This document shows, in pieces, positions 7,256 to 14,170 of a stretch of 15,204 bases of DNA. Source of the stretch: JBBRFH01 sp038224615 (GTDB lineage: Bacteria > Planctomycetota > Phycisphaerae > Tepidisphaerales > Tepidisphaeraceae). The position numbers and the translations under genes are program-made. The notes under the pieces are model-generated. The model saw nothing but the letters and a program-made list of their open reading frames with translations. It did not search any database and was not told where the DNA came from. The DNA lies in contig JBBRFH010000053.1 in the NCBI GenBank assembly GCA_038224615.1, positions 1 through 15,204 of the forward strand. Reading direction: 5' to 3'. Position 1 is the stretch's first letter. Every line of letters starts with the position of its first letter.

Positions 7256-7828
7256 TCAGTGATGATTTTCCCACGTCACGCCCGGGTCTTTAAACTCGTG
7301 CGGGTCTTCCGGGAGCGTCTCGATGATCTTCATGAGTTGGTCAACATCGACATTTTCGTAAAGCCGCTCATTGACCATGACGACCGGAGCAGAGCCACAG
7401 GCGCCAAGGCATTCGAGTTCAACGAGGGTGAATCGCTTGTCGGGTGTCGTCTCGCCGACTTCGACCTTGAGCGTGTCTGACAGCTTCTTGGTGAGCGCTT
7501 CTGACTGACACAACTCGCACGTCAGTGACCGACAGACCTGTACCAGGTACTTACCCTTGGGCTTGAGCCAGTACTCTTCATAGAACGACGCCGTGTCCAG
7601 CGCTTCGGCCGGCGCGATCTCGAGGAAGTCGGCGATTTCCTTGATCGCCTCGCTCGGGATCCAGTTGTACTCGTGCTGGATCAGGTGCAATGCGGGCAGC
7701 AGTACCGCGCGCTTGCTGGGATAGCGGGGGAAATATTTGTCCCGCAGCAGCGCCTTCATTGCGTCGGTCAATAACGGCTGACCTTCGGTGGCGCGAGTGT
7801 TACGACGATCTTCGGCGATCCAGGGCAT
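7256..7828 (-). CDS. nuoE: NADH-quinone oxidoreductase subunit E
   Basis: NuoE is the thioredoxin-like 2Fe-2S (N1a) subunit of complex I that sits beside NuoF on the peripheral arm. The protein has 190 residues. The cluster ligands are C99 and C104 (VCRSLTC, CX4C) and C140 and C144 (ECLGACGSAP, CX3C). The N-terminal helical part carries FPRYPSKRAVLLPALHLIQHEYNWIP (33-58), the typical NuoE opening, and ASFYEEY (80-86). The frame stays open upstream through vapC, but the ATG at 7826-7828 is preceded by AGGAG (plus 7833-7837) with a 4-base spacer and opens just before recognisable NuoE sequence. The start lies 7 bases past the vapC stop codon, so translation of the two is likely coupled. Confidence 0.95.
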   Translation of the reverse strand: MPWIAEDRRNTRATEGQPLLTDAMKALLRDKYFPRYPSKRAVLLPALHLIQHEYNWIPSEAIKEIADFLEIAPAEALDTASFYEEYWLKPKGKYLVQVCRSLTCELCQSEALTKKLSDTLKVEVGETTPDKRFTLVELECLGACGSAPVVMVNERLYENVDVDQLMKIIETLPEDPHEFKDPGVTWENHH

Positions 7829-7832
7829 AATG

Positions 7833-7837
7833 CTCCT
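7833..7837 (-). promoter_or_regulatory. nuoE ribosome binding site overlapping the vapC stop codon
   Basis: On the minus strand the vapC stop TAG shares its AG with the AGGAG motif that precedes the nuoE start by 4 bases. This overlap decides the nuoE start and implies that ribosomes finishing vapC can pass directly to nuoE. Confidence 0.75.
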
Positions 7838-8246
7838 AGTAAATAGGAAACCGTGTCTGAAGCAAGTCGAAATGCTTATCGTTGTGCTCGACGCGTGCGT
7901 GATGAACGATCCCACACGCATGGATGATCGTATCGGGCATCGGCAGCGTAATGCCGTCGGAGCGGAGCGTCTGGGTGATGCCAATCGCCGTCTGCCAGAC
8001 TTCCGTCGAGATCGCGAGAGGCCTGACATTCGCATCCAGGAACGACAGCAGCTCTCTATCCCAATCATTATTGACGCCGCGATAAAGCTCCAAACGAATG
8101 ATCTGGCACCACGCGGCCCGTTCGTCAGCCATCGCTGCGTTCACCTTGGCACGAATACTCGCCTCGCCCTTCTTTGGCAGCGCGTGCGTCCAGTCGCTGG
8201 TGTCGATCAGCAGGAACTTCGGCACTTCAGGCGGCGGGAACGTCAC
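7836..8246 (-). CDS. vapC: VapC-family PIN-domain toxin ribonuclease
   Basis: This is the 136-residue toxin of a type II toxin-antitoxin pair. PIN-domain VapC proteins are Mg-dependent RNases that cleave tRNA or rRNA. The acidic active site appears complete: D15 in FLLIDTSDW, E53 in IIRLELYRG, D105 in LPMPDTIIHAC, and D123 in VEHNDKHFDLL. The start is a GTG (plus 8244-8246) whose last two bases are shared with the upstream vapB stop in a GTGA overlap, the usual coupling for such pairs. The gene is intact, with no sign of decay. Immediately downstream is nuoE, 7 bases away. Confidence 0.9.
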   Translation of the reverse strand: MTFPPPEVPKFLLIDTSDWTHALPKKGEASIRAKVNAAMADERAAWCQIIRLELYRGVNNDWDRELLSFLDANVRPLAISTEVWQTAIGITQTLRSDGITLPMPDTIIHACGIVHHARVEHNDKHFDLLQTRFPIY

Positions 8247-8455
8247 ATGTCCCTCGCGCGGTCGAGCCGCAATTCTTCGTCGGTGTAGAAGCCTTCGCTG
8301 GTGCCGAGAAACTGAATGACCTCTTTTTGCGACCGCGGGCGAGTGTAGTCGCGCAACGCCGCAAGAATCGCAGCTTTCACTTCTGACTTTCCGGAAATCC
8401 GCATCGCTTCCTGAATGACGGTTTCGTCGACTTCGATGTGATCAATGGTGAGCAT
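8243..8455 (-). CDS. vapB: VapB-like antitoxin
   Basis: This 70-residue protein overlaps the vapC start by 4 bases and is the expected antitoxin. The N-terminus MLTIDHIEVDETVIQEAMRI and SEVKAAILAALRDYTR (24-39) fit the VapB/DUF2191-type pattern ('i-E-I-D-x-x-l-i-x-e-A...K-x-x-A-i-x-x-A-L-r'), a short DNA-binding strand-helix-helix. The C-terminus FYTDEELRLDRARDM resembles the acidic/arginine segment that wraps VapC. The start is supported by TTGGAG about 8 bases upstream. VapB with VapC normally represses its own promoter, which here would affect genes placed downstream. Confidence 0.82.
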   Translation of the reverse strand: MLTIDHIEVDETVIQEAMRISGKSEVKAAILAALRDYTRPRSQKEVIQFLGTSEGFYTDEELRLDRARDM

Positions 8456-8690
8456 GATCTACTCCAACGGAATTATGACATCGCCAGAGGGCACGGCACA
8501 ATTACTACAGCAGTCAGTTGCCAGCTTCCGGCAGTCCGGCTCTGTTGCGGCGATCGAGGGATCAATTGGTCGTCCTGTGTCATTCACATGAATCTAAATT
8601 CAACTTCAGTCACCCAAGCGCCAAACCAACGCACATGAAAATGGAAACCGCTGCGGATACTCGATTCCGACGCGATTTCATGTTCCAGCC
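8456..8690. other. Gap between nuoD and vapB
   Basis: These 235 bases between the nuoD stop and the vapB start contain no credible coding frame. They hold the vapB ribosome binding site and a possible promoter at the vapB side. I saw no strong hairpin terminator after nuoD, so read-through from nuoD into vapBC is possible. No direct repeats marking an insertion were found by eye. Confidence 0.5.
8472..8501 (-). promoter_or_regulatory. Possible sigma-70-type promoter for vapBC
   Basis: On the minus strand, TTGTGC (plus 8496-8501) and CATAAT (plus 8472-8477) are separated by 18 bases and lie 17 bases before the vapB start codon. The -10 box is one base off consensus and the -35 box is weak. 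If real, it would let vapBC, and through coupling nuoE and nuoF, be transcribed apart from nuoD. Confidence 0.35.
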
Positions 8691-9962
8691 TTACCGATCG
8701 AGTTCAGCGGCGATGATATTGAGCGATCCCAGGATCGCGGGGATGTCGCTGATCAGGTGGCCTTCGATCAACTTGGGGAAAACCTGATAATTAATGAACG
8801 ATCCCGGCCGGGTGCGAACGCGCCAGGGAATATTTTCGCCGTTACTCACGATGTAGTAGCCGAGTTCGCCATTACCGGATTCGATGCAGCCGTAGACTTC
8901 GCCCTTTGGCGCTTCAAAGCCGCGATTGGTCATAATTAACTCGAAGTGTTGAATGAGCCCTTCGATGCTGCTGTAAACCTGGTCCTTGGGCGGAAGCACG
9001 TCCTTGCCTTCGGGGCTGACGTTGACTGGTCCCTTCGGGAGATTGTCAATCAGTTGGCGAATAATATGCGCCGCTTGCTTCATTTCTTCCATGCGGACGA
9101 GGTAGCGCGAATAGACGTCGCCGGCGCTCATGACGGCGACTTTGAAATCGACCGCCGGCGCGCCGGCGCCGTCCCAGTTGTTGGCGTAGCAGAGATACGG
9201 CTCGTCCTTGCGCACATCGCGTCGCACGCCCGCCGCCCGCGCGATCGGGCCGCTGAGGCTCCAGTTGATCGCGTGTTCCTTGCTGATCGCGCCGACGCCT
9301 TTCGTGCGGTCGACGAAGATGCGGTTCTTGTTGAGCAGTTTCTCGATGTCGTCGATGGCGCGCATCAGCTCGTCGTCGACGAACCTGTGCATCATCTTCT
9401 TGAACATCTCTTCGTCGGGCACGTCCTGATTGAGTCCACCGACGCGCGTCCACGAGTTGTGGAAGCGTTGGCCGGAGATGTACTCGAGAATGTCGTAGAT
9501 CGTTTCCTTCTCGTTGAACGCGTAAAGAAACGCAGTAAACGCGCCGAGGTCGAGCCCGGCGGCACTGATGCACAGCAGGTGCGACTGGATCCGGCCGAGC
9601 TCATTGGCGATCGTGCGCAGCGCCTTGCAGCGCGGCGTGAGCTCGATGCCCATCAATTTCTCGACCGTCAGGTGCCACGCGAGTTCGTTGTAAATCGGCG
9701 CCGAGTAGTCCATGCGATCGACGATCGTCACGTACTGGTTGTAGTTGAGGGTTTCGCCGAGCTTCTCGAAGCCCGAGTGCAGGTAGCCGATGTGCGGCAC
9801 GCATTTGACGACGCGTTCGCCATCGAGTTCGAGCACGAGGCGAAGCGTGGTGTGGGTGGCCGGGTGCTGCGGGCCGAAATTGAGCGTCCAGCGGTTGCCG
9901 GCGTCGGATTGCTGGTCGGGCGGGAGCAGGGTCGGGTCGGCTTCGCTGAGCGTATAAGGCAT
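8691..9962 (-). CDS. nuoD: NADH-quinone oxidoreductase subunit D
   Basis: NuoD is the 49-kDa-type complex I subunit that forms the quinone-reduction pocket with NuoB at the membrane interface. The 423 residues are full length. Key stretches are NFGPQHPATH (28-37), carrying the quinone-site histidine equivalent at H37; HIGYLHSGFEKLGE (57-70); DRMDYSAPIYNELAW (82-96), with Y86 as the second quinone-site residue; YGCIESGNGELGYYIVS (357-373); and the C-terminus DIPAILGSLNIIAAELDR. The usual glycine after H37 is threonine here. The frame is open another 76 codons upstream, but that part does not look like complex I sequence; the ATG at 9960-9962 has TGAGGA 5-6 bases before it. NuoC is neither fused nor upstream; parB is divergent instead. 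Confidence 0.97.
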   Translation of the reverse strand: MPYTLSEADPTLLPPDQQSDAGNRWTLNFGPQHPATHTTLRLVLELDGERVVKCVPHIGYLHSGFEKLGETLNYNQYVTIVDRMDYSAPIYNELAWHLTVEKLMGIELTPRCKALRTIANELGRIQSHLLCISAAGLDLGAFTAFLYAFNEKETIYDILEYISGQRFHNSWTRVGGLNQDVPDEEMFKKMMHRFVDDELMRAIDDIEKLLNKNRIFVDRTKGVGAISKEHAINWSLSGPIARAAGVRRDVRKDEPYLCYANNWDGAGAPAVDFKVAVMSAGDVYSRYLVRMEEMKQAAHIIRQLIDNLPKGPVNVSPEGKDVLPPKDQVYSSIEGLIQHFELIMTNRGFEAPKGEVYGCIESGNGELGYYIVSNGENIPWRVRTRPGSFINYQVFPKLIEGHLISDIPAILGSLNIIAAELDR

Positions 9963-10301
9963 ATTGTCCTCAATCCCCTGTAGTGCTGTCGGGCGACGAC
10001 GGAAATCGTCGCGCGGCGCGCAACCAACGAGGGGCCGGGCGATTGTAGCGAACGGCGGCGCGCCTTCCACCTCGCGCGTCTTGCCATCGCATCCGTTTTG
10101 AAACCCCAGCCCTGGCATCCGCCCAATCCCCTCTCCGCCCACGCAAGCTGCGGTGGTCATTTGAACGAGTTTTTCCAAAAAACACATCACTCACAAGACT
10201 ACAAAAGTAGCCAATCGCTATTTCTCCGTGTTGAACGTGCCTTCAAAGGAATAGGAAACGACCAATTCGCAAAGATACCTCAGTTCCATGCCAAAAAGCG
10301 A

Positions 10302-10328
10302 ATCTGCGAAATCTGCGAAATCTGCGGT
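10302..10328. repeat. Three tandem 9-base repeats (ATCTGCGAA)
   Basis: ATCTGCGAA at 10302-10310 and 10311-10319 is followed by ATCTGCGGT at 10320-10328. The array is too short for CRISPR. A related ATCTGCGA occurs at about 12769 in the next divergent intergenic region. Confidence 0.8.
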
Positions 10329-10476
10329 TCCCTGCATTTTCGCAAAGGTGACACAGCCGCTCGCTCCAATCGACGAAATTTGCTTCCCACCGACAAGCAA
10401 GTAGTCTTCTGTCTGTGTCCGTCAGGGACTGTCTGTCTAAGGATGCCTCGTTAGCGAGAGGATTAGACCGGCGAAA

Positions 10477-10492
10477 TGTTCCACGTGGAACT
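10477..10492. promoter_or_regulatory. parS: parS centromere-like ParB binding site
   Basis: TGTTCCACGTGGAACT matches the conserved 16-base parS site (TGTTTCACGTGAAACA and the TTCCACGTGGAA variant known from pseudomonads). The inner 14 bases, GTTCCACGTGGAAC, form a perfect palindrome. It lies 24 bases before the parB start codon, in the leader or promoter. ParB bound here could load as a sliding CTP clamp and also repress its own gene. Confidence 0.88.
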
Positions 10493-10516
10493 CTGCAAGC
10501 TCGAACGGAGTCGAAA

Positions 10517-11488
10517 ATGACCAAGCCCCCTGCTGGCCGATCGCGCCTGGGTCGCGGCCTTGATGCGCTGTTGTCGCTGACTGAACAGCCCGTGAAAGTC
10601 GAAATACCCGCGAGCGAAGCGGCCGCTGACGCTACGGCTGCGACACCACCTGTAACACCGATTCCACCCCGCGCCGCCACGTCTGCCGTGGCAGACACCC
10701 CTTGGCAGTTGCTCGCCGTCGGCCAGATCGTCGCCAATCCGCACCAGCCCCGCCAGGCGTTCTCGGATGAATCACTCGCGGAGCTGGCCGCCAGCCTCAA
10801 GGCGAACGGGCTGATCCAGCCGATCATCGTAAGAAAGGTGGGCGAACAGTTCGAGCTGATTGCGGGAGAACGCCGGCTTCGCGCCGCCCGACTCGCCGGC
10901 CTCACCCATATTCCGGTGATCGTCCGCGAGGTCGACCCTTACACGCAGGCCCAACTTGCACTCGTCGAAAACGTCCAGCGCGAAGATCTCAACCCGTTGG
11001 ACCGGGCCAACGCCTATCAGTCACTCATGGTCCAACTCGGCTTGACCCAGGCCGAACTGGCGTCCCGGCTCGGCGAGCAGCGTTCCAGCGTCGCCAACTT
11101 TCTTCGTTTGTTGGAATTATCACAGCCGGTTCGCGAGCTCGTCCGCAACGGCCAGCTCACGCTCGGTCACGCCAAGGTGCTGGCGGGGGTGACGGACGCG
11201 TCCGAGCAGGAGCGACTCGCGATGCTGTGTGTCAGTCAGCAGTTGTCCGTCCGGAACCTGGAGCGCCTGCTCGAAGCCCCCCCGCCGACAGACACGCCAA
11301 GCAAAGGCGCCGAGCCATCGGCCCACCTACGCGAACTCGAGCAAAAGCTCACCCACGAGATCGGCCTGCGCGTGCAACTGCGCTCCGGGGCGAATAAGAC
11401 AAAAGGCCGCGTCGTCATCCACTACACGTCGTTGGAGCAGTTTGATGAGCTTCTAAAACGGCTGAACATTCAGCTCGACAGCGAATAG
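10517..11488 (+). CDS. parB: Chromosome partitioning protein ParB
   Basis: ParB is a CTP-dependent DNA clamp that loads at parS and organises the origin region for segregation. The 323 residues start with the ParA-activating basic motif SRLGRGLDALL (9-19). A low-complexity Ala/Thr/Pro linker follows (about 30-60). Then come the ParB/Srx CTPase domain with NPHQPR (74-79), GLIQPIIVR (98-106), AGERRLRAARLAG (116-128) and ENVQREDLNP (151-160), the helix-turn-helix TQAELASRLGEQRSSVANFLRLL (177-199), and a C-terminal dimerisation region (about 266-323). The start is the ATG with GGAG six bases upstream. An in-frame ATG at 10415 would force translation through parS and add 34 unconserved residues. 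No parA is adjacent, which is unusual. Confidence 0.96.
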   Translation: MTKPPAGRSRLGRGLDALLSLTEQPVKVEIPASEAAADATAATPPVTPIPPRAATSAVADTPWQLLAVGQIVANPHQPRQAFSDESLAELAASLKANGLIQPIIVRKVGEQFELIAGERRLRAARLAGLTHIPVIVREVDPYTQAQLALVENVQREDLNPLDRANAYQSLMVQLGLTQAELASRLGEQRSSVANFLRLLELSQPVRELVRNGQLTLGHAKVLAGVTDASEQERLAMLCVSQQLSVRNLERLLEAPPPTDTPSKGAEPSAHLRELEQKLTHEIGLRVQLRSGANKTKGRVVIHYTSLEQFDELLKRLNIQLDSE

Positions 11489-11521
11489 GGAGATTGACGA
11501 ATGAGAAGAGGGCGCATCGGC

Positions 11522-11540
11522 TGTCTGACGCTGTCAGACA
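11522..11540. terminator. Hairpin between convergent parB and secreted-protein genes
   Basis: TGTCTGACGCTGTCAGACA is an 8-bp perfect stem with a 3-base GCT loop, centred between the ends of two converging genes (11488 and 11597). It is well placed for a bidirectional terminator but lacks a strong U-tract. It is built from the TGTCAGACA word also seen after hisA. Confidence 0.5.
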
Positions 11541-11596
11541 ATTCGTGTCATGCTTCATAACCTATTGTCAAAAATATGTTTAGCGATCGAAATGCG

Positions 11597-12745
11597 TTAC
11601 TGTGGCGCGAGTTCGATGGCCAGATCAACGTCGCTGCTGCTCTTGACGGCGGCGACAAGCGAGGCACCATCGGCCGGTCGCAGGCGCGAGATGGAATCAA
11701 CCAGTTGGCTCACCTTGCCCTCTCCGGCGCGGTCCATCCACACGTAGACGACCGCGATCGACTTGCGGCGTTTGGCCTCCAGGTACGGCATCACCATCTC
11801 GTCCTTCAATTGGGTGGCTGACAGGGGATGAAGCAAGTCGATCCGGGCGGCGTTGAAGACCGCGTCCTGCGGGGCGTTGATCATCGCCTGAACAAACTCC
11901 GCCAGGGGGGCGCCGTGAACCTTTGCGGCGTACTTCGCCGCCAGCACGTTCGCCAGCCCGGTCACCAGCCAATCCTGATCTTCTCGTTTGGGTAGGTCTG
12001 CCAGCGCTTCGGTCGCCACCAAGACGCGAAACCGATCCAGCACGGCGGTCACGGCTCGGCTCGTAACTTGTTGTTGGATCTGCTGTTCTGTGTCTTTCAC
12101 ATAGCGCCCCAAGGCAGACACGCGCTGACTCTCGGCGTCCGCTGGACTGAAGAAGGCGGCCACCGCGCTCTCGTCCGAGCCGCCGTCGGGTTGCAATGAG
12201 ACAGTTCGATCGTATTCGATCGCGTCGCTGGCTTGGTTGTAGCGAAAGCGGCTGTCGCTCCAGCCGTCCCGAAGCGCTTGTTTGATGTGCTCTGAGGGCG
12301 ATACTACGTACACCATCGCCGGGCGGATCGTCTGAATCTGTTGCAATACCGGCACGAGGTCGGCGATCGTTTTTTCAACCTTGGACGGCGTAAGGCTGGG
12401 CAGGTCCTTGAGTACCTCTGCCACGATTAACTCGCGCTTGGAACTCAAGTTAGCGGTGATGTCAGACGCCTGCGTCGTGGGTGTCGGACGATTGATCTGG
12501 CCGGCGGCCCGGCGGACCCACGCCTCGTCGGCGGGCAACGTCAGGAACGACCTTCCGTCCAGATCGATGCGGACGAAGCCGATCGGCGTCGAGACATGAA
12601 GCGGCGTCGTCCGGCTCGTTGGTTGCGAGGCCGGACGCGCCGGTGCGGCGGGGCGCGACTGGGCATCGACGCCGACCGCGATAAGCAGCACGGCGACGGT
12701 GATGAAACGGATACGAACGGACCGGGGACGAGTGCAATACGTCAT
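11597..12745 (-). CDS. Secreted protein of unknown function, possibly a degenerate peptidase-MA-like protein
   Basis: About 382 residues. The N-terminus MTYCTRPRSVRIRFITVAVLLIAVGVDAQS is a good Sec signal peptide with likely cleavage after VDA; no lipobox cysteine is seen. A Pro/Ala/Thr-rich linker follows, then a globular region. The segment LVATEALADLPKREDQDWLVTGLANVLAAKYA, followed much later by YLEAKRRKSIAVVYVWMDRAGEGKVSQLVDSI, recalls gluzincin peptidase-MA proteins, where HExxH is followed by 'lP-x-W-l-x-E-G-l-A' and a later 'Y-x-x-x-x-x-l-v-x-y-l-x-x-r-y-G' helix. Here the HExxH position reads TEALA, so zinc binding would be lost. This assignment is tentative. An ATG five codons upstream (12760) is an alternative start; neither has a strong ribosome binding site. 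It is divergent from the sigma-54 activator. Confidence 0.7.
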   Translation of the reverse strand: MTYCTRPRSVRIRFITVAVLLIAVGVDAQSRPAAPARPASQPTSRTTPLHVSTPIGFVRIDLDGRSFLTLPADEAWVRRAAGQINRPTPTTQASDITANLSSKRELIVAEVLKDLPSLTPSKVEKTIADLVPVLQQIQTIRPAMVYVVSPSEHIKQALRDGWSDSRFRYNQASDAIEYDRTVSLQPDGGSDESAVAAFFSPADAESQRVSALGRYVKDTEQQIQQQVTSRAVTAVLDRFRVLVATEALADLPKREDQDWLVTGLANVLAAKYAAKVHGAPLAEFVQAMINAPQDAVFNAARIDLLHPLSATQLKDEMVMPYLEAKRRKSIAVVYVWMDRAGEGKVSQLVDSISRLRPADGASLVAAVKSSSDVDLAIELAPQ

Positions 12746-12914
12746 TTCAGCTTTCAACATACGCCAAAATCTGCGATTGCACATTGAATATTTTGCTTGC
12801 AAACAAGACGGCAACCAGCGACAGTGGTATCGGACATCCCGAATTACGGGCCGGCCCCGCGTGGGCTTTCGCACACGCAATCGCCGGAGGCAATCGAAAG
12901 GAGAGGTCTTTCAG
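12746..12914. other. Divergent promoter region between secreted protein and sigma-54 activator
   Basis: These 169 bases separate two divergent genes. An imperfectly AT-rich stretch holds the small dyad TTTGCTTGCAAA (12792-12803), a possible operator. On the minus strand TTGCCG and TATTCA, 18 bases apart, could be a weak promoter. The plus-strand gene has the strong ribosome binding site AAGGAGAGG (12898-12906). I found no -24/-12 sigma-54 promoter. Confidence 0.35.
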
Positions 12915-13907
12915 ATGTTATCCATCTCAACGCGTCCTACGGGCAGCGATGCTGCGCCCGCTCAGGATGCCGACCCCTGGCTGCCGGCTTTTGTCGGTGA
13001 ATCGCCAGCAATCGGGTCGATCAAAGATATCGCCGCCTCCATCGCACCCCGGCGATCAACCGTTCTTATCTCTGGCGAAACCGGCACCGGCAAAGAAATG
13101 CTGGCACGGCACATTCACGCGCTCTCTGATCGCGCGGACAAACCGTTCGTCCCCGTCGACTGTTCTGCGCTAACGGATTCGCTCTTCGAGAGCCAGTTGT
13201 TCGGTCATGTGCGCGGCGCCTTCACCGGCGCGGTGCGCGACTCGATCGGCTTCATCCGCGCTGCCGACACCGGCACGCTTTTCCTCGACGAGGTCGGCGA
13301 ACTTCCGACGGCGCTGCAGGCGAAGCTCCTGCGCGTGATCCAGGAACGCGCCGTCTGTCCGGTCGGCGACACCAACGCCTATCCGGTCGACATCCGCATC
13401 GTGTGCGCGAGCAACCGCGACCTCGTTGCAATGGTCCGCCTCGGCCAGTTCCGCGAAGACCTGTACTTCCGACTCAATGTGATTTCGTTGAACGTCCCGC
13501 CGCTGCGCGAGCGGCCGCAGGACGTGCTTCCGCTGGTGCGACATTTCCTCAAGCAGCAGGCGAGCGTCTACGGCGAGTCGACCAAGCATCTGGCGCAGGA
13601 TGCCCGCGACGCGATGCAGAACTACGCCTGGCCGGGCAACGTGCGCGAACTCGCCAACGTCGTCGAGCACGCCCATGTGTTGGCCGACGGGATGGAGATC
13701 ACCGTCACCGACTTGCCCGAGCAGATCCGCTCGCGCGAGCCGCAGCCGGTCGGCAGCGAGCTGCGTCTCGACGACGTCGAACGCCGCACGATCGCCGAAG
13801 CCCTGCGCCGCACCAAGGGCAACAAGGCCGCCGCCGCACGGCTGCTCGGGCTGAACATCCAGCGACTCGGGCGCAAGCTCGAGAAGCTGAACATCGCGGC
13901 CGATTGA
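12915..13907 (+). CDS. Sigma-54-dependent transcriptional activator lacking a sensory domain
   Basis: This 330-residue protein is an AAA+ bacterial enhancer-binding protein that remodels sigma-54 RNA polymerase. The AAA+ domain fills about residues 27-265: Walker A GETGTGKE (54-61), the sigma-54 contact loop GAFTGA (101-106, intact), Walker B TLFLDE (121-126), arginine-finger region FREDLYFRLNV (179-189), PLRERPQDV (196-204) and sensor II WPGNVREL (239-246). A Fis-type helix-turn-helix ends the protein (TIAEALRRTKGNKAAAARLLGLNIQRLGRKLEKL, about 292-325). Only about 27 residues precede the AAA+ core, so there is no receiver, GAF or PAS domain; control must come from a partner, from expression level, or it may be constitutive. 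The start is set by AAGGAGAGG 8 bases upstream. Confidence 0.94.
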   Translation: MLSISTRPTGSDAAPAQDADPWLPAFVGESPAIGSIKDIAASIAPRRSTVLISGETGTGKEMLARHIHALSDRADKPFVPVDCSALTDSLFESQLFGHVRGAFTGAVRDSIGFIRAADTGTLFLDEVGELPTALQAKLLRVIQERAVCPVGDTNAYPVDIRIVCASNRDLVAMVRLGQFREDLYFRLNVISLNVPPLRERPQDVLPLVRHFLKQQASVYGESTKHLAQDARDAMQNYAWPGNVRELANVVEHAHVLADGMEITVTDLPEQIRSREPQPVGSELRLDDVERRTIAEALRRTKGNKAAAARLLGLNIQRLGRKLEKLNIAAD

Positions 13908-14170
13908 GCGAATCGCTGCGACTGCTTCGATTGCCATTTAAGTCCACGCCACGCCCGACGATTGTTCGTCGGGCGTGGTTGTTCCTGGCGCACGCTTTTG
14001 CTTGCCGTGATCCCGCTGGCGGCGTGCGTAGGCGGCGCAGCGACGCGAGAGGACGAAGGGACACGAGGGTCGGCACGAAGGACGCCGGATCGAGTTTGAT
14101 GAAACCGTGAATGACGAATCGATCATCTCGCGTTCTTGATAGCGTGGGAATGTCCGGTGCAGGTCCGAAT
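13908..14170. other. Convergent intergenic region
   Basis: Apart from the terminator at its left end, these 263 bases hold no gene I can support. A stretch at about 14048-14090 has imperfect repeats of an ACGAAGGAC/ACGAGG word, perhaps decayed coding or low-complexity sequence. No distinct second terminator for the minus-strand gene on the right was seen. Confidence 0.4.
13949..13985 (+). terminator. Rho-independent-type terminator of the sigma-54 activator gene
   Basis: A perfect 13-bp GC-rich stem (13949-13961 with 13966-13978; left arm CCACGCCCGACGA) with loop TTGT is followed by TTGTTCC. It begins 41 bases after the stop codon. It is the clearest terminator in the window. Confidence 0.85.

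Larger units (their letters stand above)
9963..10516. other. 554-base divergent intergenic region between nuoD and parB
   Basis: No convincing gene is present. From left to right it holds the nuoD leader with a small hairpin (GCGACGA 9993-9999 pairing with TCGTCGC 10006-10012), a more AT-rich middle, a triplet of 9-base repeats (10302-10328), a region rich in GTCTG words (about 10406-10438), the parS site (10477-10492) and the parB ribosome binding site GGAG (10507-10510). It must contain promoters for both nuoD and parB, but none is clear enough to place. Confidence 0.6.

Noticed and set aside
8946..9983. Long plus-strand open frame antisense to nuoD
   Set aside because: It is low-complexity, rich in Val, Ala, Arg and Asp, and lies wholly opposite a convincing nuoD.
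9963..10190. 76-codon N-terminal extension of nuoD, considered as a nuoC remnant
   Set aside because: No NuoC or NuoD similarity is visible, and a good ribosome binding site sets the start at 9962.
10302..10328. CRISPR array
   Set aside because: The repeats are only 9 bases, directly abutting with no spacers, and no cas gene is near.
12915..12925. Possible DnaA box (TTATCCATC)
   Set aside because: It differs from TTATCCACA at key positions, is single, and lies at the first codons of the sigma-54 activator gene.
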